From UBA6016 sp964568395 (lineage in GTDB: Bacteria > Campylobacterota > Campylobacteria > Campylobacterales > UBA6016), in assembly GCA_964568395.1 (NCBI GenBank), contig CAZMPN010000025.1:1-20741 (forward strand): a DNA stretch of 20,741 nucleotides, read 5' to 3'. A program made the translations under genes and the position numbers. Shown one piece after another: positions 7,301 to 14,409 of this stretch (positions are counted from its first letter, which is position 1; each line of letters opens with the position of its first letter). The notes below the pieces were generated by a model. That model was not told the origin of the DNA, ran no database searches, and worked only from the letters and a program-made list of their open reading frames with translations.

Positions 7301-8707
7301 TCAGCCCTCTTCAGACTCTTTTATAAAGTACTCTTTTGCCGCAGACATGACTGCCTCAGAAATAGGCAGTTTCGCATATTTTTCTATGCTAGTCACGCCG
7401 ACCTCTTTTAACGTATCTTGCGGACATCCGCCTATTTTCGCCGTAACCAGAAGCTTCACGTCGTGCAGGGCCGCCTTTATCTCATCCATAGGATTTTCGC
7501 AAGAATCAGGGCCCGCGCAGTATCCGGCGCCTACGGAGCGCTTCGTCAAAAACCTAAAGCCCATATCTCCAGCCTCATAGATCAAGAACTCTTTCACGGT
7601 GCCGAAATGCTCGTTTACGGTAGCCATATCGCTTGAAGTTACGGCTATTATGGCGGTATTTCCGGTGGAGCTCAGCATCTTCCTCTCGTTTTCGGCTCTC
7701 TCATTGGCCTCTTTTAGTATGAGCCTAAAACCTTCGATTCTCTCTTTTTCTTTTTTACGCCCTTCGATGTCGTACAGAGCTACGAGTTCATCCATGCTTC
7801 TTTCCTTGAAGCTCTCCGGCGTAAACTCGGCGCTTCTATCTTCGCCCAGTATTCCGATAGCGTCGGCGCGGCACTGTTTGCAGTGGGTCATCAGACTCAT
7901 ATCCATACCGCACGCCTCTTGCGCTTTGTGCAACTGCTCCTCGGTAGCCGAAGGCACGCCGTTAAGCCCGTAGTAGGTGCCAAACTCTGGCTCGCTCAAA
8001 AGAGGCATTATATTGTGAAGGAATACGCCAAGCTCCTTTAGCTTTTTGGATACGTTAGGCAGGTCGTCTTCGTTGACTCCCGGAATCAGCACCGAGTTTG
8101 CCTTGATCAGGATGCCCTCTTTGACGCACTTTTCGATACCCTCTAGCTGCTTAGAAAGCAGCAAGGCCGCAGCCTCTTCGCCTTTGTATCTCTTGCCCTC
8201 GAAATAGACCCACGGATAAATCTGCGCGCCCACTTTCGGATCTACCGTATTTATCGTAACCGTAATATGGTCCACTCCGGCCTCTTTTATCCGATCCACA
8301 AACTCCGGCAGTTTTAGGCCGTTTGTAGAAAGGCATAGTTTTAGATCCGGGGCATGTTCGCGAACTAGCGCCAAAGTCTCGAAAGTCTTTTGCGGATTGG
8401 CAAGCGCGTCTCCCGGGCCTGCTATGCCGACCACCGATAGATTTTTGATTTCGCTTCCTACGAGCAGTACTTTTTTTAGCGCATCTTCCGGTTTTAGCTT
8501 TTGGCTCGTTACGCCAGGTCTGGACTCGTTGGAACAGTCGAATTTGCGGTTGCAGTAGTTGCACTGTATATTACAGGCCGGGGCTACCGGAAGGTGGATT
8601 CTCGCATAACTATAATGGGCATCCTTGCTATAGCAAGGATGGTCGTTTATCATGGAGAGTGTTTTCTCGTCTATTGTTTTAGCGTCGCTTGAACATCCGC
8701 AGCTCAT
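7301..8707 (-). CDS. nifB: Nitrogenase cofactor biosynthesis protein NifB (radical SAM plus NifX domain)
   Basis: A 468-residue radical SAM enzyme that fuses two [4Fe-4S] clusters with a SAM-derived carbide and an added sulfur to make NifB-co, the precursor of FeMo-co. The N-terminal block HPCYSKDAHYSYARIHLP leads into the cluster motif CNIQC-N-YC (Cys45, Cys49, Cys52), followed by NRKFDC and ESRPGVTS. The C-terminal ~120 residues, from about 350, form the NifX-like cluster-binding domain (EHFGTVKEFLIYE, AKIGGCPQDTL) that is present in the long form of NifB. The ATG has an AAGGAG site. It is the first gene of the five-gene minus-strand nif operon, with a -24/-12-like element upstream. Confidence 0.97.
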   Translation of the reverse strand: MSCGCSSDAKTIDEKTLSMINDHPCYSKDAHYSYARIHLPVAPACNIQCNYCNRKFDCSNESRPGVTSQKLKPEDALKKVLLVGSEIKNLSVVGIAGPGDALANPQKTFETLALVREHAPDLKLCLSTNGLKLPEFVDRIKEAGVDHITVTINTVDPKVGAQIYPWVYFEGKRYKGEEAAALLLSKQLEGIEKCVKEGILIKANSVLIPGVNEDDLPNVSKKLKELGVFLHNIMPLLSEPEFGTYYGLNGVPSATEEQLHKAQEACGMDMSLMTHCKQCRADAIGILGEDRSAEFTPESFKERSMDELVALYDIEGRKKEKERIEGFRLILKEANERAENERKMLSSTGNTAIIAVTSSDMATVNEHFGTVKEFLIYEAGDMGFRFLTKRSVGAGYCAGPDSCENPMDEIKAALHDVKLLVTAKIGGCPQDTLKEVGVTSIEKYAKLPISEAVMSAAKEYFIKESEEG

Positions 8708-8742
8708 CTTAAGCTCCTTCTAAATGGCTTTAGAGGAGTATG

Positions 8743-8758
8743 TGCATTTGGTGTTCCG
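8743..8758 (-). promoter_or_regulatory. Candidate sigma-54 (-24/-12) promoter of the nifB operon
   Basis: The minus strand reads CGGAAC-ACCAA-ATGCA, with the GG and GC dinucleotides exactly 10 bases apart as in RpoN promoters (consensus TGGCAC-N5-TTGCA). Four of six and four of five consensus bases match. It fills the short gap between the deacetylase stop codon and nifB, and would give a leader of about 25 bases. The same GGAAC-N5-ATGCA form is found before the ferredoxin operon. I could not find a canonical NifA site (TGT-N10-ACA) in the ~200 bases upstream. Confidence 0.6.
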
Positions 8759-8768
8759 CAGCCCTAAA

Positions 8769-9482
8769 TTACTTCCCTCTTAACGCATCGCTCACCGTTA
8801 CAAACTTCCAACCGCCATCCAACATCTTTTTTAGAGCCCTTGAAAGCCCCTGGGCGTTCTGGCTCTCCGGATGGTTCATATGGGCTATTATGATGTCGCC
8901 CGGCTTCGTTTTCGCCATCTCTTTTTCTATTACGGCGGCGCTATTCGTCGCCCCGGCATCCGCATTTACGCTAAAGCCTATCACCTTGTACCCTAGAGAG
9001 TTTACGATGGCCACCGATTCGTCGTCGTAGTGCGCGGTGCCGGCACGAAAGAGCGTCATGCTCTTGCCCGTAAGAGCTTTTACTTTTTCGTGGTTTTGCA
9101 TCACTTCCGCCCTTACCTCGTCCGCGCCGCTCGTTCCCTTGATGCCGTATGCGGACTTTCCGTTCATGGAGAGCGGAACATGCCTCGTTCCATGGTTTTG
9201 GACGTCAAAGAGCGGATTTGAAACAAGCTCCATATAAAGCTCCCTGTTTGCGTCTATCCATTTTGCGCTTATAAAGAGCGTCGCCGGAATGTTGTTTTGT
9301 TTCAAGAAATCTATTAGTTTTTTGTCGTATCCGCATGAGAGCTTGGAGCTTCCGCAAGCGTCAAGCGTCAACGCCGCGACCTTTTCTTTCGTGTCGAATC
9401 TGGCAACGACTCCTTTCGCGTCAAACCCCCAGTAGGCAAACGCATACAAATACGAAAAAACAAACAGTGCAAACAGCCTCAT
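8769..9482 (-). CDS. Secreted polysaccharide deacetylase-like (NodB fold) protein
   Basis: A 237-residue protein with an N-terminal signal peptide (hydrophobic 3-17, ending near AFA-YW), so the product is exported to the periplasm or anchored there. The NodB homology domain shows LTLDACG (39-44), the metal-ligand motif NHGTRH (96-101), FRAGTAHYDD and a C-terminal HMNHPES. In the usual TFDDG motif the second Asp binds the metal, and here that position is Ala (DAC), as in a divergent subgroup. Activity and substrate (peptidoglycan or exopolysaccharide) are therefore uncertain. The gene lies between two nif promoters and ends 10 bases before the nifB promoter element. It has its own -10 box and a GAGGAG ribosome site. 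No functional link to nif is evident. Confidence 0.88.
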   Translation of the reverse strand: MRLFALFVFSYLYAFAYWGFDAKGVVARFDTKEKVAALTLDACGSSKLSCGYDKKLIDFLKQNNIPATLFISAKWIDANRELYMELVSNPLFDVQNHGTRHVPLSMNGKSAYGIKGTSGADEVRAEVMQNHEKVKALTGKSMTLFRAGTAHYDDESVAIVNSLGYKVIGFSVNADAGATNSAAVIEKEMAKTKPGDIIIAHMNHPESQNAQGLSRALKKMLDGGWKFVTVSDALRGK

Positions 9483-9509
9483 TTTGGCTCCTCTTATAAG
9501 TTAATGCCG

Positions 9510-9515
9510 ATTATA
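9510..9515 (-). promoter_or_regulatory. Sigma-70 type -10 box of the deacetylase gene
   Basis: The minus strand reads TTTTTTATAATCGG, a perfect TATAAT preceded by a T-tract, 28 bases before the ATG at 9482. It suggests vegetative expression of the deacetylase, independent of the nif element that faces the other way at 9549-9562. Confidence 0.6.
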
Positions 9516-9548
9516 AAAAACTGGGCATAAAACGAAGGGGCCGCGAAG

Positions 9549-9562
9549 GGAACCGAAAATGC
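9549..9562 (+). promoter_or_regulatory. Candidate sigma-54 (-24/-12) promoter of the ferredoxin-nifX-clpX operon
   Basis: GGAACCGAAAATGCA has GG (9549-9550) and GC (9561-9562) 10 bases apart, the required RpoN geometry. It shares GGAAC-N5-ATGCA with the element before nifB. It sits 34 bases before the ferredoxin ATG, so the predicted leader is about 22 bases and contains only the ribosome site. Confidence 0.6.
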
Positions 9563-9595
9563 ATTTTCGAAACAAAACGATAAAAGGAGCAAACA

Positions 9596-9796
9596 ATGGC
9601 AGTATTTATAAACGAAGAGTGCATCAACTGTGCGGCTTGTGCCGACGAGTGCCCAAACGGCGCGATAGTGGATAACGACAAAAACCCGAGCGGAGCGGAT
9701 ATATTTTTCGTTCTTGAAAATAAGTGCACGGAGTGCGACGGCGGCGAACTGGCTTGCGTATCGGTGTGCCCGAGTGATGCGATACACAGAAGATAG
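9596..9796 (+). CDS. 8-Cys 2[4Fe-4S] ferredoxin (nif-associated, FdxN-like)
   Basis: A 66-residue ferredoxin. Cluster motif one is C9-x2-C12-x2-C15-x3-C19-P. Motif two is C44-x2-C47-x6-C54-x3-C58-P, with the extra residues between the second and third Cys that are typical of the FdxN/Chromatium type. All eight ligands are present. Such low-potential ferredoxins donate electrons to nitrogenase or to NifB. In Azotobacter, FdxN supports NifB-co synthesis. It is the first gene of the plus-strand nif operon, with an AAAGGAG site six bases before the ATG, and is followed after 48 bases by the NifX-family gene. Confidence 0.93.
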   Translation: MAVFINEECINCAACADECPNGAIVDNDKNPSGADIFFVLENKCTECDGGELACVSVCPSDAIHRR

Positions 9797-9844
9797 GATA
9801 AAGCTTATCAATATTACAATCCGTCAAAAAAAGATGGAGACACT

Positions 9845-10237
9845 ATGAGAGTAGCTTTACCGGTTCACAACCAAACCCTAAAAATATTTAAAAACGCGGG
9901 ACATACTCCGTTTTTTGCGGTGTATGAGATGGTCGGCGGCGGAATGTTCAAAAGCTTTAAGCTCGTAGAGCTTAGGGCGAATCCGAGAATAAACGCCGAT
10001 CATGAGCACGAATGCGAAGACGCTCACGGAAAATGCCATCACGAAGGCGACGCCGAAGAGCACAAAAACGACCATAGGATTATGGCCGAAATCGTAAAAG
10101 ATTGCGAAATTTTAGCCGTCGACAAATCGTGCAAAAATACGAAACTCGTCTTCGAAGAAGCCGGAATAAAAGTCATAGCTATTCACGGATGCGAGAAAGC
10201 CGACGATATGCTAAGAGAGCTTTCCAAAAAAATCTAG
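9845..10237 (+). CDS. NifX/NifB-family FeMo-cofactor-binding protein with a His/Cys-rich insert
   Basis: A 130-residue single-domain protein of the dinitrogenase iron-molybdenum cofactor family (the fold of NifX, NafY and the NifB C-terminus). The first strand MRVALPVHNQTLKIFKNAGHTPFFAVYE and the late VDKSCKN and HGCEKADDML segments are typical. Between residues about 50 and 77 there is an inserted loop with seven His (53, 55, 61, 65, 66, 73, 77) and two Cys (57, 64), acidic and probably metal-binding. It could carry NifB-co, or load or sense a metal such as Mo or Ni, but the role is inferred. It lies between the ferredoxin and clpX genes, with only 10 bases to clpX. Confidence 0.85.
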   Translation: MRVALPVHNQTLKIFKNAGHTPFFAVYEMVGGGMFKSFKLVELRANPRINADHEHECEDAHGKCHHEGDAEEHKNDHRIMAEIVKDCEILAVDKSCKNTKLVFEEAGIKVIAIHGCEKADDMLRELSKKI

Positions 10238-10247
10238 GAGCATAGCT

Positions 10248-11447
10248 ATGCAAGATATAGCGGTCTGTTCATTTTGCGGCAAAAGCGGTAACGAAGTCAA
10301 AAAAATGTTTTTGGTAGAACAGGTCGCCATATGCAACGAATGCGTCGAGACGTGCCATGCAGAACTGGACAAGGAGAGCATCAGGGAGGAGAAGGCGAAG
10401 TTCCAAAAAGGACTTCCGAAGCCCGCCCAGATAGTGAAATTCTTGGACGGCTACTGCATAGGTCAGGAAAGAGCCAAGATGACGCTTGCGGTAGCGCTCT
10501 ATAACCACTACAAACGAATCGAAAAGCCGACCCATAAAGGCGTCGAAATCGAAAAAAGCAACATACTGCTTATAGGCCCTACCGGAAGCGGAAAAACCCT
10601 GCTGGCAAAAAGCCTGGCCAAAATCATGAACGTTCCTTTTGCCATAGCCGACGCCACGGCGCTCACCGAAGCCGGATACGTCGGCGAGGACGTGGAGAGC
10701 ATACTCTCAAGGCTGCTTGCCGCCGCAAACTTCGACCTAGACCTTGCAAAACGGGGCATAGTCTACATAGACGAGATAGACAAGATAGCAAGAAAATCAG
10801 AAAGCGCGATAAGCGGCAGGGACGTTTCCGGCGAGGGCGTACAACAAGGGCTTCTAAAAATCCTTGAGGGTGCGGAGGTATACGTACCCGTCAAAGGAAG
10901 CCGTAAGAACTCTACGACGGAGACGGTGCTGTTTGACACAACCCACGTACTTTTCATCTGCGGCGGGGCTTTTGTCGGACTTCGCGGCGAAGAGGCCAAA
11001 AAAGAGACGAAAATGGGCTTTTTGAAAAAAGAGGAAGAGACCGAAGAGAGCGAGATAGAGCCAAAAGAGATTATAAAATACGGAATTATCCCGGAATTCA
11101 TAGGCAGACTTCCGGTAATAGCCGAGCTAAAGCCGCTATCGATAGAGGATCTGGTGCAGATCCTGAAAGAGCCCAAAAATGCCCTCATCAAACAGTATAA
11201 AGCGCTTTTCGAGTTTGACGGCATAGAGCTTGAGTTTGACGATGAAGCGATAGAAGAGATAGCCAAAAAAGCGTACGAATCAAAAGTGGGCGCAAGAGGG
11301 CTAAGGGGCATTATAGAAAAATTGATGTTGCCTCTCGAATTTGAAGCGCCGTCCGACGATGCACTGCAAAAAATAATTATCACGAAAGAGTTTATAAACG
11401 GCGGCAAGCCGGTACTTATAAAAGAAGGGGTAAAAAAGGAGGCCTAG
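10248..11447 (+). CDS. clpX: ClpX-type AAA+ unfoldase, probable nif-dedicated paralogue
   Basis: A 399-residue ClpX, the ATPase that selects and unfolds substrates for the ClpP protease. The N-terminal zinc finger has Cys7, Cys10, Cys29 and Cys32. Walker A is GPTGSGKT (110-117), pore-1 loop GYVG (142-145), Walker B IVYIDE (170-175), and the GARGLR sensor-2 motif lies in the C-terminal domain. The ClpP-docking tripeptide is MGF (255-257) in place of IGF, which still fits the hydrophobic-Gly-Phe rule. The substrate-contacting RKH loop reads RKN (218-220), unlike canonical ClpX. Its place in a nif operon parallels Azotobacter clpX2, whose product lowers NifB and NifEN levels, so this is probably not the housekeeping copy. 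I cannot see another clpX in the window. Its stop codon overlaps that of cutA. Confidence 0.92.
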   Translation: MQDIAVCSFCGKSGNEVKKMFLVEQVAICNECVETCHAELDKESIREEKAKFQKGLPKPAQIVKFLDGYCIGQERAKMTLAVALYNHYKRIEKPTHKGVEIEKSNILLIGPTGSGKTLLAKSLAKIMNVPFAIADATALTEAGYVGEDVESILSRLLAAANFDLDLAKRGIVYIDEIDKIARKSESAISGRDVSGEGVQQGLLKILEGAEVYVPVKGSRKNSTTETVLFDTTHVLFICGGAFVGLRGEEAKKETKMGFLKKEEETEESEIEPKEIIKYGIIPEFIGRLPVIAELKPLSIEDLVQILKEPKNALIKQYKALFEFDGIELEFDDEAIEEIAKKAYESKVGARGLRGIIEKLMLPLEFEAPSDDALQKIIITKEFINGGKPVLIKEGVKKEA

Positions 11448-11451
11448 GCCT
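11440..11451. repeat. 12-bp perfect palindrome containing both stop codons of clpX and cutA
   Basis: AGGCCTAGGCCT at this site holds the TAG of clpX on the plus strand and the TAG of cutA on the minus strand around one CTAG centre. The two genes share four bases. No T-run lies on either side, so it is not a standard terminator. Confidence 0.7.
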
Positions 11452-11761
11452 TCGTCTGGCTCCTTACCCACGAAAGGAACGGCTCGTGCCCGGCGTCTAT
11501 CTTGACGCCGACAAGCGCCGGAACCTCATACGAATGAAGCGACAAAACAGTAGATTTTAGCTCCTCAAACAGCCTTTCGCTGCTCTTCATAATAACGACG
11601 GCTTCACCCTCTTCGCACATCTGTCCGTTCCACTCGTACATCGAAGTTACGCCGTCTATTATGTTGGCGCAGGCTATTAGTTTTTTTTCCAAAAGAGCGG
11701 CGGCGATTTTCTTGGCTTCCGTCCTATCTTTCGCCGTCATATATACAAGCATCTCGCTCAC
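11444..11761 (-). CDS. cutA: CutA-family divalent cation tolerance protein
   Basis: A 105-residue CutA1-type trimeric small protein, PII-like in fold. Family blocks are KKIAAALLEKKLIACANI, SMYEWNGQ, EEGEAVVIMKSS and SYEVPALVGVKID. E. coli cutA was tied to copper tolerance, but the biochemical role remains unclear. The start is taken as GTG 11759-11761, which overlaps the stop of the upstream EAL gene by four bases (GTGA). An in-frame ATG three codons later is the alternative. It is probably cotranscribed with the GGDEF-EAL gene. It is convergent with clpX and is not part of the nif operon. Confidence 0.93.
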   Translation of the reverse strand: MSEMLVYMTAKDRTEAKKIAAALLEKKLIACANIIDGVTSMYEWNGQMCEEGEAVVIMKSSERLFEELKSTVLSLHSYEVPALVGVKIDAGHEPFLSWVRSQTKA

Positions 11762-13935
11762 GGCAGATACGCCTTGTCTGACGGCTCCTCTTTCGGTTCC
11801 GAAAGATAAAAGCCTTGCGCATAGTCGATGCCTATCTCTTTTACCTTATCAAGCACCTCTTTGGAGTGGACAAACTCCGCTATAGTCCTGATACCTAGCT
11901 TTTTCGCGAAGCTCACTATTGTCTCGACTATCACTTCCGAGTTTTTATCTTCGTTTATGTTTCTGATCAGTGTGCCGTCTATCTTCAGATAATCTACGTT
12001 TAGCTTCAGAATATGTTCGAAATTCGAGTATCCGGTACCGAAATCATCCACCGCTACTTCGGCGCCGTATTTTTTTACCTCTGATATAAAATGCGAAACC
12101 TCTTCGTAGTTCTCTATACCATCCGACTCCACAAGCTCGAATATAATCTTGCATTTGCCGCTCGCTTCGGCCAGTTTTTTCAAAATAAACTCTTTAACCC
12201 CAAGGGAGAGGATATCTTCGGTGGATATGTTTATAGATACGGCGTATTTGGAGTTCTCAAACTTTTTAAACGAGCTCGATATGACGCTTTTTGTTATGGA
12301 CTGGTATAGCTTCGCCTTTTTGGATATCTCCAGGAAAAAGAGCGGGGATATCGCGGTCCCGCCAGACTCTATTAGCCTAACCAGGGCTTCATACTTCTCT
12401 ATCTTTCCGCTTTTCGTATCGACTATAGGCTGGTAGTATGTCGCTATTCTATCCTCCGAGATAGCCTCCCTTAGCTTCGCGCTCCATTTGATATTGTTCT
12501 CATACTCTTTTGCGATCTCCATCTGCCTATCGTACACCAGATATGGAATGCGCTTCTTTTTTGCTTGCTTGAGCGCCATATCTGCATGCTCCAAAATACC
12601 CTCTTTGTCAAACGAGGCTCCGGCGGTAAGGGAGATTAGCATTTTGTTCTCTTGGTAGTAGAGCGCCTCTTTTGCAAAAGAGGCTACCAGCTTCTCCATT
12701 TTGTCCTCGCTCTGATATTTACCGGCCTCGTTGCCCACTATCGCAAACTCGTCCGCGGAGAGTTTGTATAGCTTCAGTCTTTTTGGAAGCTTCTCTTTTA
12801 TTTTCATAGCGAGAGTGGCAAGCACGAAGTCGCCGACCGTAAAACCGTAAAGGTCGTTTATCTCCTTAAACGAGTCTATATTTACCAGCACGACAAACGG
12901 CTTATCCAACTCGTCCAGATCTTCTTTTAAGGAAAACCTGTTCGGAAGACCCGTTACCGAATCAAAATATAGCCTCTCCCTCAGATCGGCTTCATTTTTC
13001 GCGATACGATCCATCAATACGCCAAACGCATACCTAAGAACGGCGAATATTCCTATCAATACGGGGAGAGAGAAGAATACCGCCTTAAATATAGAACTTC
13101 TGGTTTGCTCTATCTCCGATGTGATATTGAGGGCGAAAAGCATCTTTGCCACGAGCCTGCCCTTGTGGTCGGTTATGTTGTATTCGGATAGGTTCATAAT
13201 CCTATTATCGACGTTCAAAGACGGATTTGAAAAATTAAAATCCTTAGGTATCTTCCCAAAAAACGGGTCGTTGTAGGTAATGAGGCTAAACCTGCCTATC
13301 TTATGTTTGTCTTCTGTCTTTTCGAACTTCTCCATGGCGGCGCTGTCGAACAAAATAGCCGTTTTCGCACTCAGATAGTCGTCAAGCCTATTTTGAAGAA
13401 CCTTTACGTCTACGCCTATATGGAAAAATCCTACATACTCCCCATCGTGAAACACGGGGGCCAAATAGACGAAACTTAGTCCGTATATAGTAGGCTCAAA
13501 CGAATATATAGGCTTGTGATGCGTATTTATTTCTGCGATAATCGGCCGCTTCGCCGATAGGTTGTCGCCGAACTTCTGCGGCTCTTGCATCCTAAGGAAG
13601 TGGACGTTGTCTTTTCCTATGAAAGCCATCAATTTAAATTGGCTTTTATACTCTTCATAAAAAGGCTTTGTTAGCTCGTATAGCTTTTCCCTGTCTCTTT
13701 TGGCAAAAGCTTCCTTTATCTTGTCGTTACCGACTACGATATTTGCTTTCGCCTCAAGCTCCGAGCCTATATCCTTCATTATCACCTTATATATGAGCGA
13801 CGCGTATCTTTGCTGCAACTCAAGCTTCGAATCGAGCTGCCTATATTCATCAAGCGCCTTCATCGACGTAAACGCGACAACCAATACCGTGGTGACAATC
13901 ATAACGACAAGCGTAGCCTTACCGACAATACTCAA
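11758..13935 (-). CDS. Membrane sensor with degenerate GGDEF and intact EAL domain (c-di-GMP phosphodiesterase)
   Basis: A 725-residue inner-membrane protein. TM1 is at about 6-24, a periplasmic sensor of about 250 residues follows (cache-like, with FVYLAPVFHDGEYVGFFHIGVDV), and TM2 is at about 283-306. A GGDEF domain at about 320-470 has its signature changed to SADEF (393-397), so cyclase activity is unlikely. The EAL domain at about 485-715 keeps the catalytic set: EAL in YEALVR (515-520), Asn569 in SINIS, FELVES (599-604), DDFGTG (630-635), Lys651 in YLKIDG, and AEF and AQGFY. It should hydrolyse c-di-GMP in response to an external ligand. The start is TTG at 13933-13935 with GGA six bases upstream. 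A stop lies five codons before it, and the next ATG at codon 12 would cut TM1. Confidence 0.93.
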   Translation of the reverse strand: MSIVGKATLVVMIVTTVLVVAFTSMKALDEYRQLDSKLELQQRYASLIYKVIMKDIGSELEAKANIVVGNDKIKEAFAKRDREKLYELTKPFYEEYKSQFKLMAFIGKDNVHFLRMQEPQKFGDNLSAKRPIIAEINTHHKPIYSFEPTIYGLSFVYLAPVFHDGEYVGFFHIGVDVKVLQNRLDDYLSAKTAILFDSAAMEKFEKTEDKHKIGRFSLITYNDPFFGKIPKDFNFSNPSLNVDNRIMNLSEYNITDHKGRLVAKMLFALNITSEIEQTRSSIFKAVFFSLPVLIGIFAVLRYAFGVLMDRIAKNEADLRERLYFDSVTGLPNRFSLKEDLDELDKPFVVLVNIDSFKEINDLYGFTVGDFVLATLAMKIKEKLPKRLKLYKLSADEFAIVGNEAGKYQSEDKMEKLVASFAKEALYYQENKMLISLTAGASFDKEGILEHADMALKQAKKKRIPYLVYDRQMEIAKEYENNIKWSAKLREAISEDRIATYYQPIVDTKSGKIEKYEALVRLIESGGTAISPLFFLEISKKAKLYQSITKSVISSSFKKFENSKYAVSINISTEDILSLGVKEFILKKLAEASGKCKIIFELVESDGIENYEEVSHFISEVKKYGAEVAVDDFGTGYSNFEHILKLNVDYLKIDGTLIRNINEDKNSEVIVETIVSFAKKLGIRTIAEFVHSKEVLDKVKEIGIDYAQGFYLSEPKEEPSDKAYLP

Positions 13936-14074
13936 TTCTAATCCAGTTCAAAATTATTTAAATTTTTTATACGACAAGACGATTAATATAACAACTTTTA
14001 AGGGTAAAGTAAATATTCTATTACAAATTAGCTGTACAATTATCGCACAAAAAACGCATAAAGAGGAGTTCCAA

Positions 14075-14380
14075 ATGTTCGGCTCTAGTATATCATCGAT
14101 GAATGCCCATTCCACATGGATGGACGTAAACGCCAACAACGTTGCAAATGTAAACAGCGACAAGTTCAAAAGCATAGATACAAAGATTGAAAACGAGGGG
14201 AATGAAAATCCAAAAGCGGAGCTTAGGGAAAACAAAAGAAATGCCGGCGACAGAAGCAATACCGATCTAGCAAAGGAAATGACCGATCAAATACCTATAG
14301 AGAAAGGGTTTGGGGTTAACGCCAAAGTCGTAAAGACTAAAGATGAAATGCTCGGCACGCTGATGGATATAAAAAGCTAA
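14075..14380 (+). CDS. Mini flagellar rod/hook-like protein (101 residues)
   Basis: A small protein made only of the two conserved ends of the flagellar axial family (FlgB/C/G/E). The N-terminus SSISSMNAHSTWMDVNANNV leads into the signature NNVANVNSDKFK (21-32). The C-terminus has TDLAKEM at 63-69 and VNAKVVKTKDEMLGTLMDIK (81-100), the usual helix that coils with the N-terminal one. The ~30-residue charged middle (about 33-62) replaces the surface domain of true rod or hook proteins, and FlgC itself is ~135 or more. It may be a minor axial or junction protein or a regulatory mimic, and this is uncertain. The start ATG has an AGAGGAG site seven bases before it. The flanking genes are not flagellar. 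Confidence 0.85.
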   Translation: MFGSSISSMNAHSTWMDVNANNVANVNSDKFKSIDTKIENEGNENPKAELRENKRNAGDRSNTDLAKEMTDQIPIEKGFGVNAKVVKTKDEMLGTLMDIKS

Positions 14381-14401
14381 GAGAGAGGGGGTCTCTCTCT
14401 T
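14379..14401. terminator. Shared hairpin terminator between the mini flagellar gene and the RRM gene
   Basis: AAGAGAGAG (14379-14387) pairs perfectly with CTCTCTCTT (14393-14401) around a 5-base loop. On the minus strand it is followed by AGCTTTTT, so it best terminates the RRM gene. On the plus strand the T-run is short (part of the stem plus one or two T), so termination there is weaker. It overlaps the stop codon of the flagellar-like gene. Confidence 0.75.
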
Positions 14402-14409
14402 TGTGAGAA

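Noticed and set aside
8770..9480. NifA upstream activator sites (TGT-N10-ACA) for the two nif promoters
   Set aside because: Reading the TGT triplets near both promoters by eye, none is followed by ACA at the right distance.
11408..11452. Terminator for the clpX operon
   Set aside because: A palindrome is present, but it has no loop or T-run on either strand.
13700..14074. Long plus-strand frame upstream of the mini flagellar gene
   Set aside because: The extension is antisense to the EAL gene and low in complexity. The real start at 14075 has an AGAGGAG site and begins the flagellar-type N-terminus.
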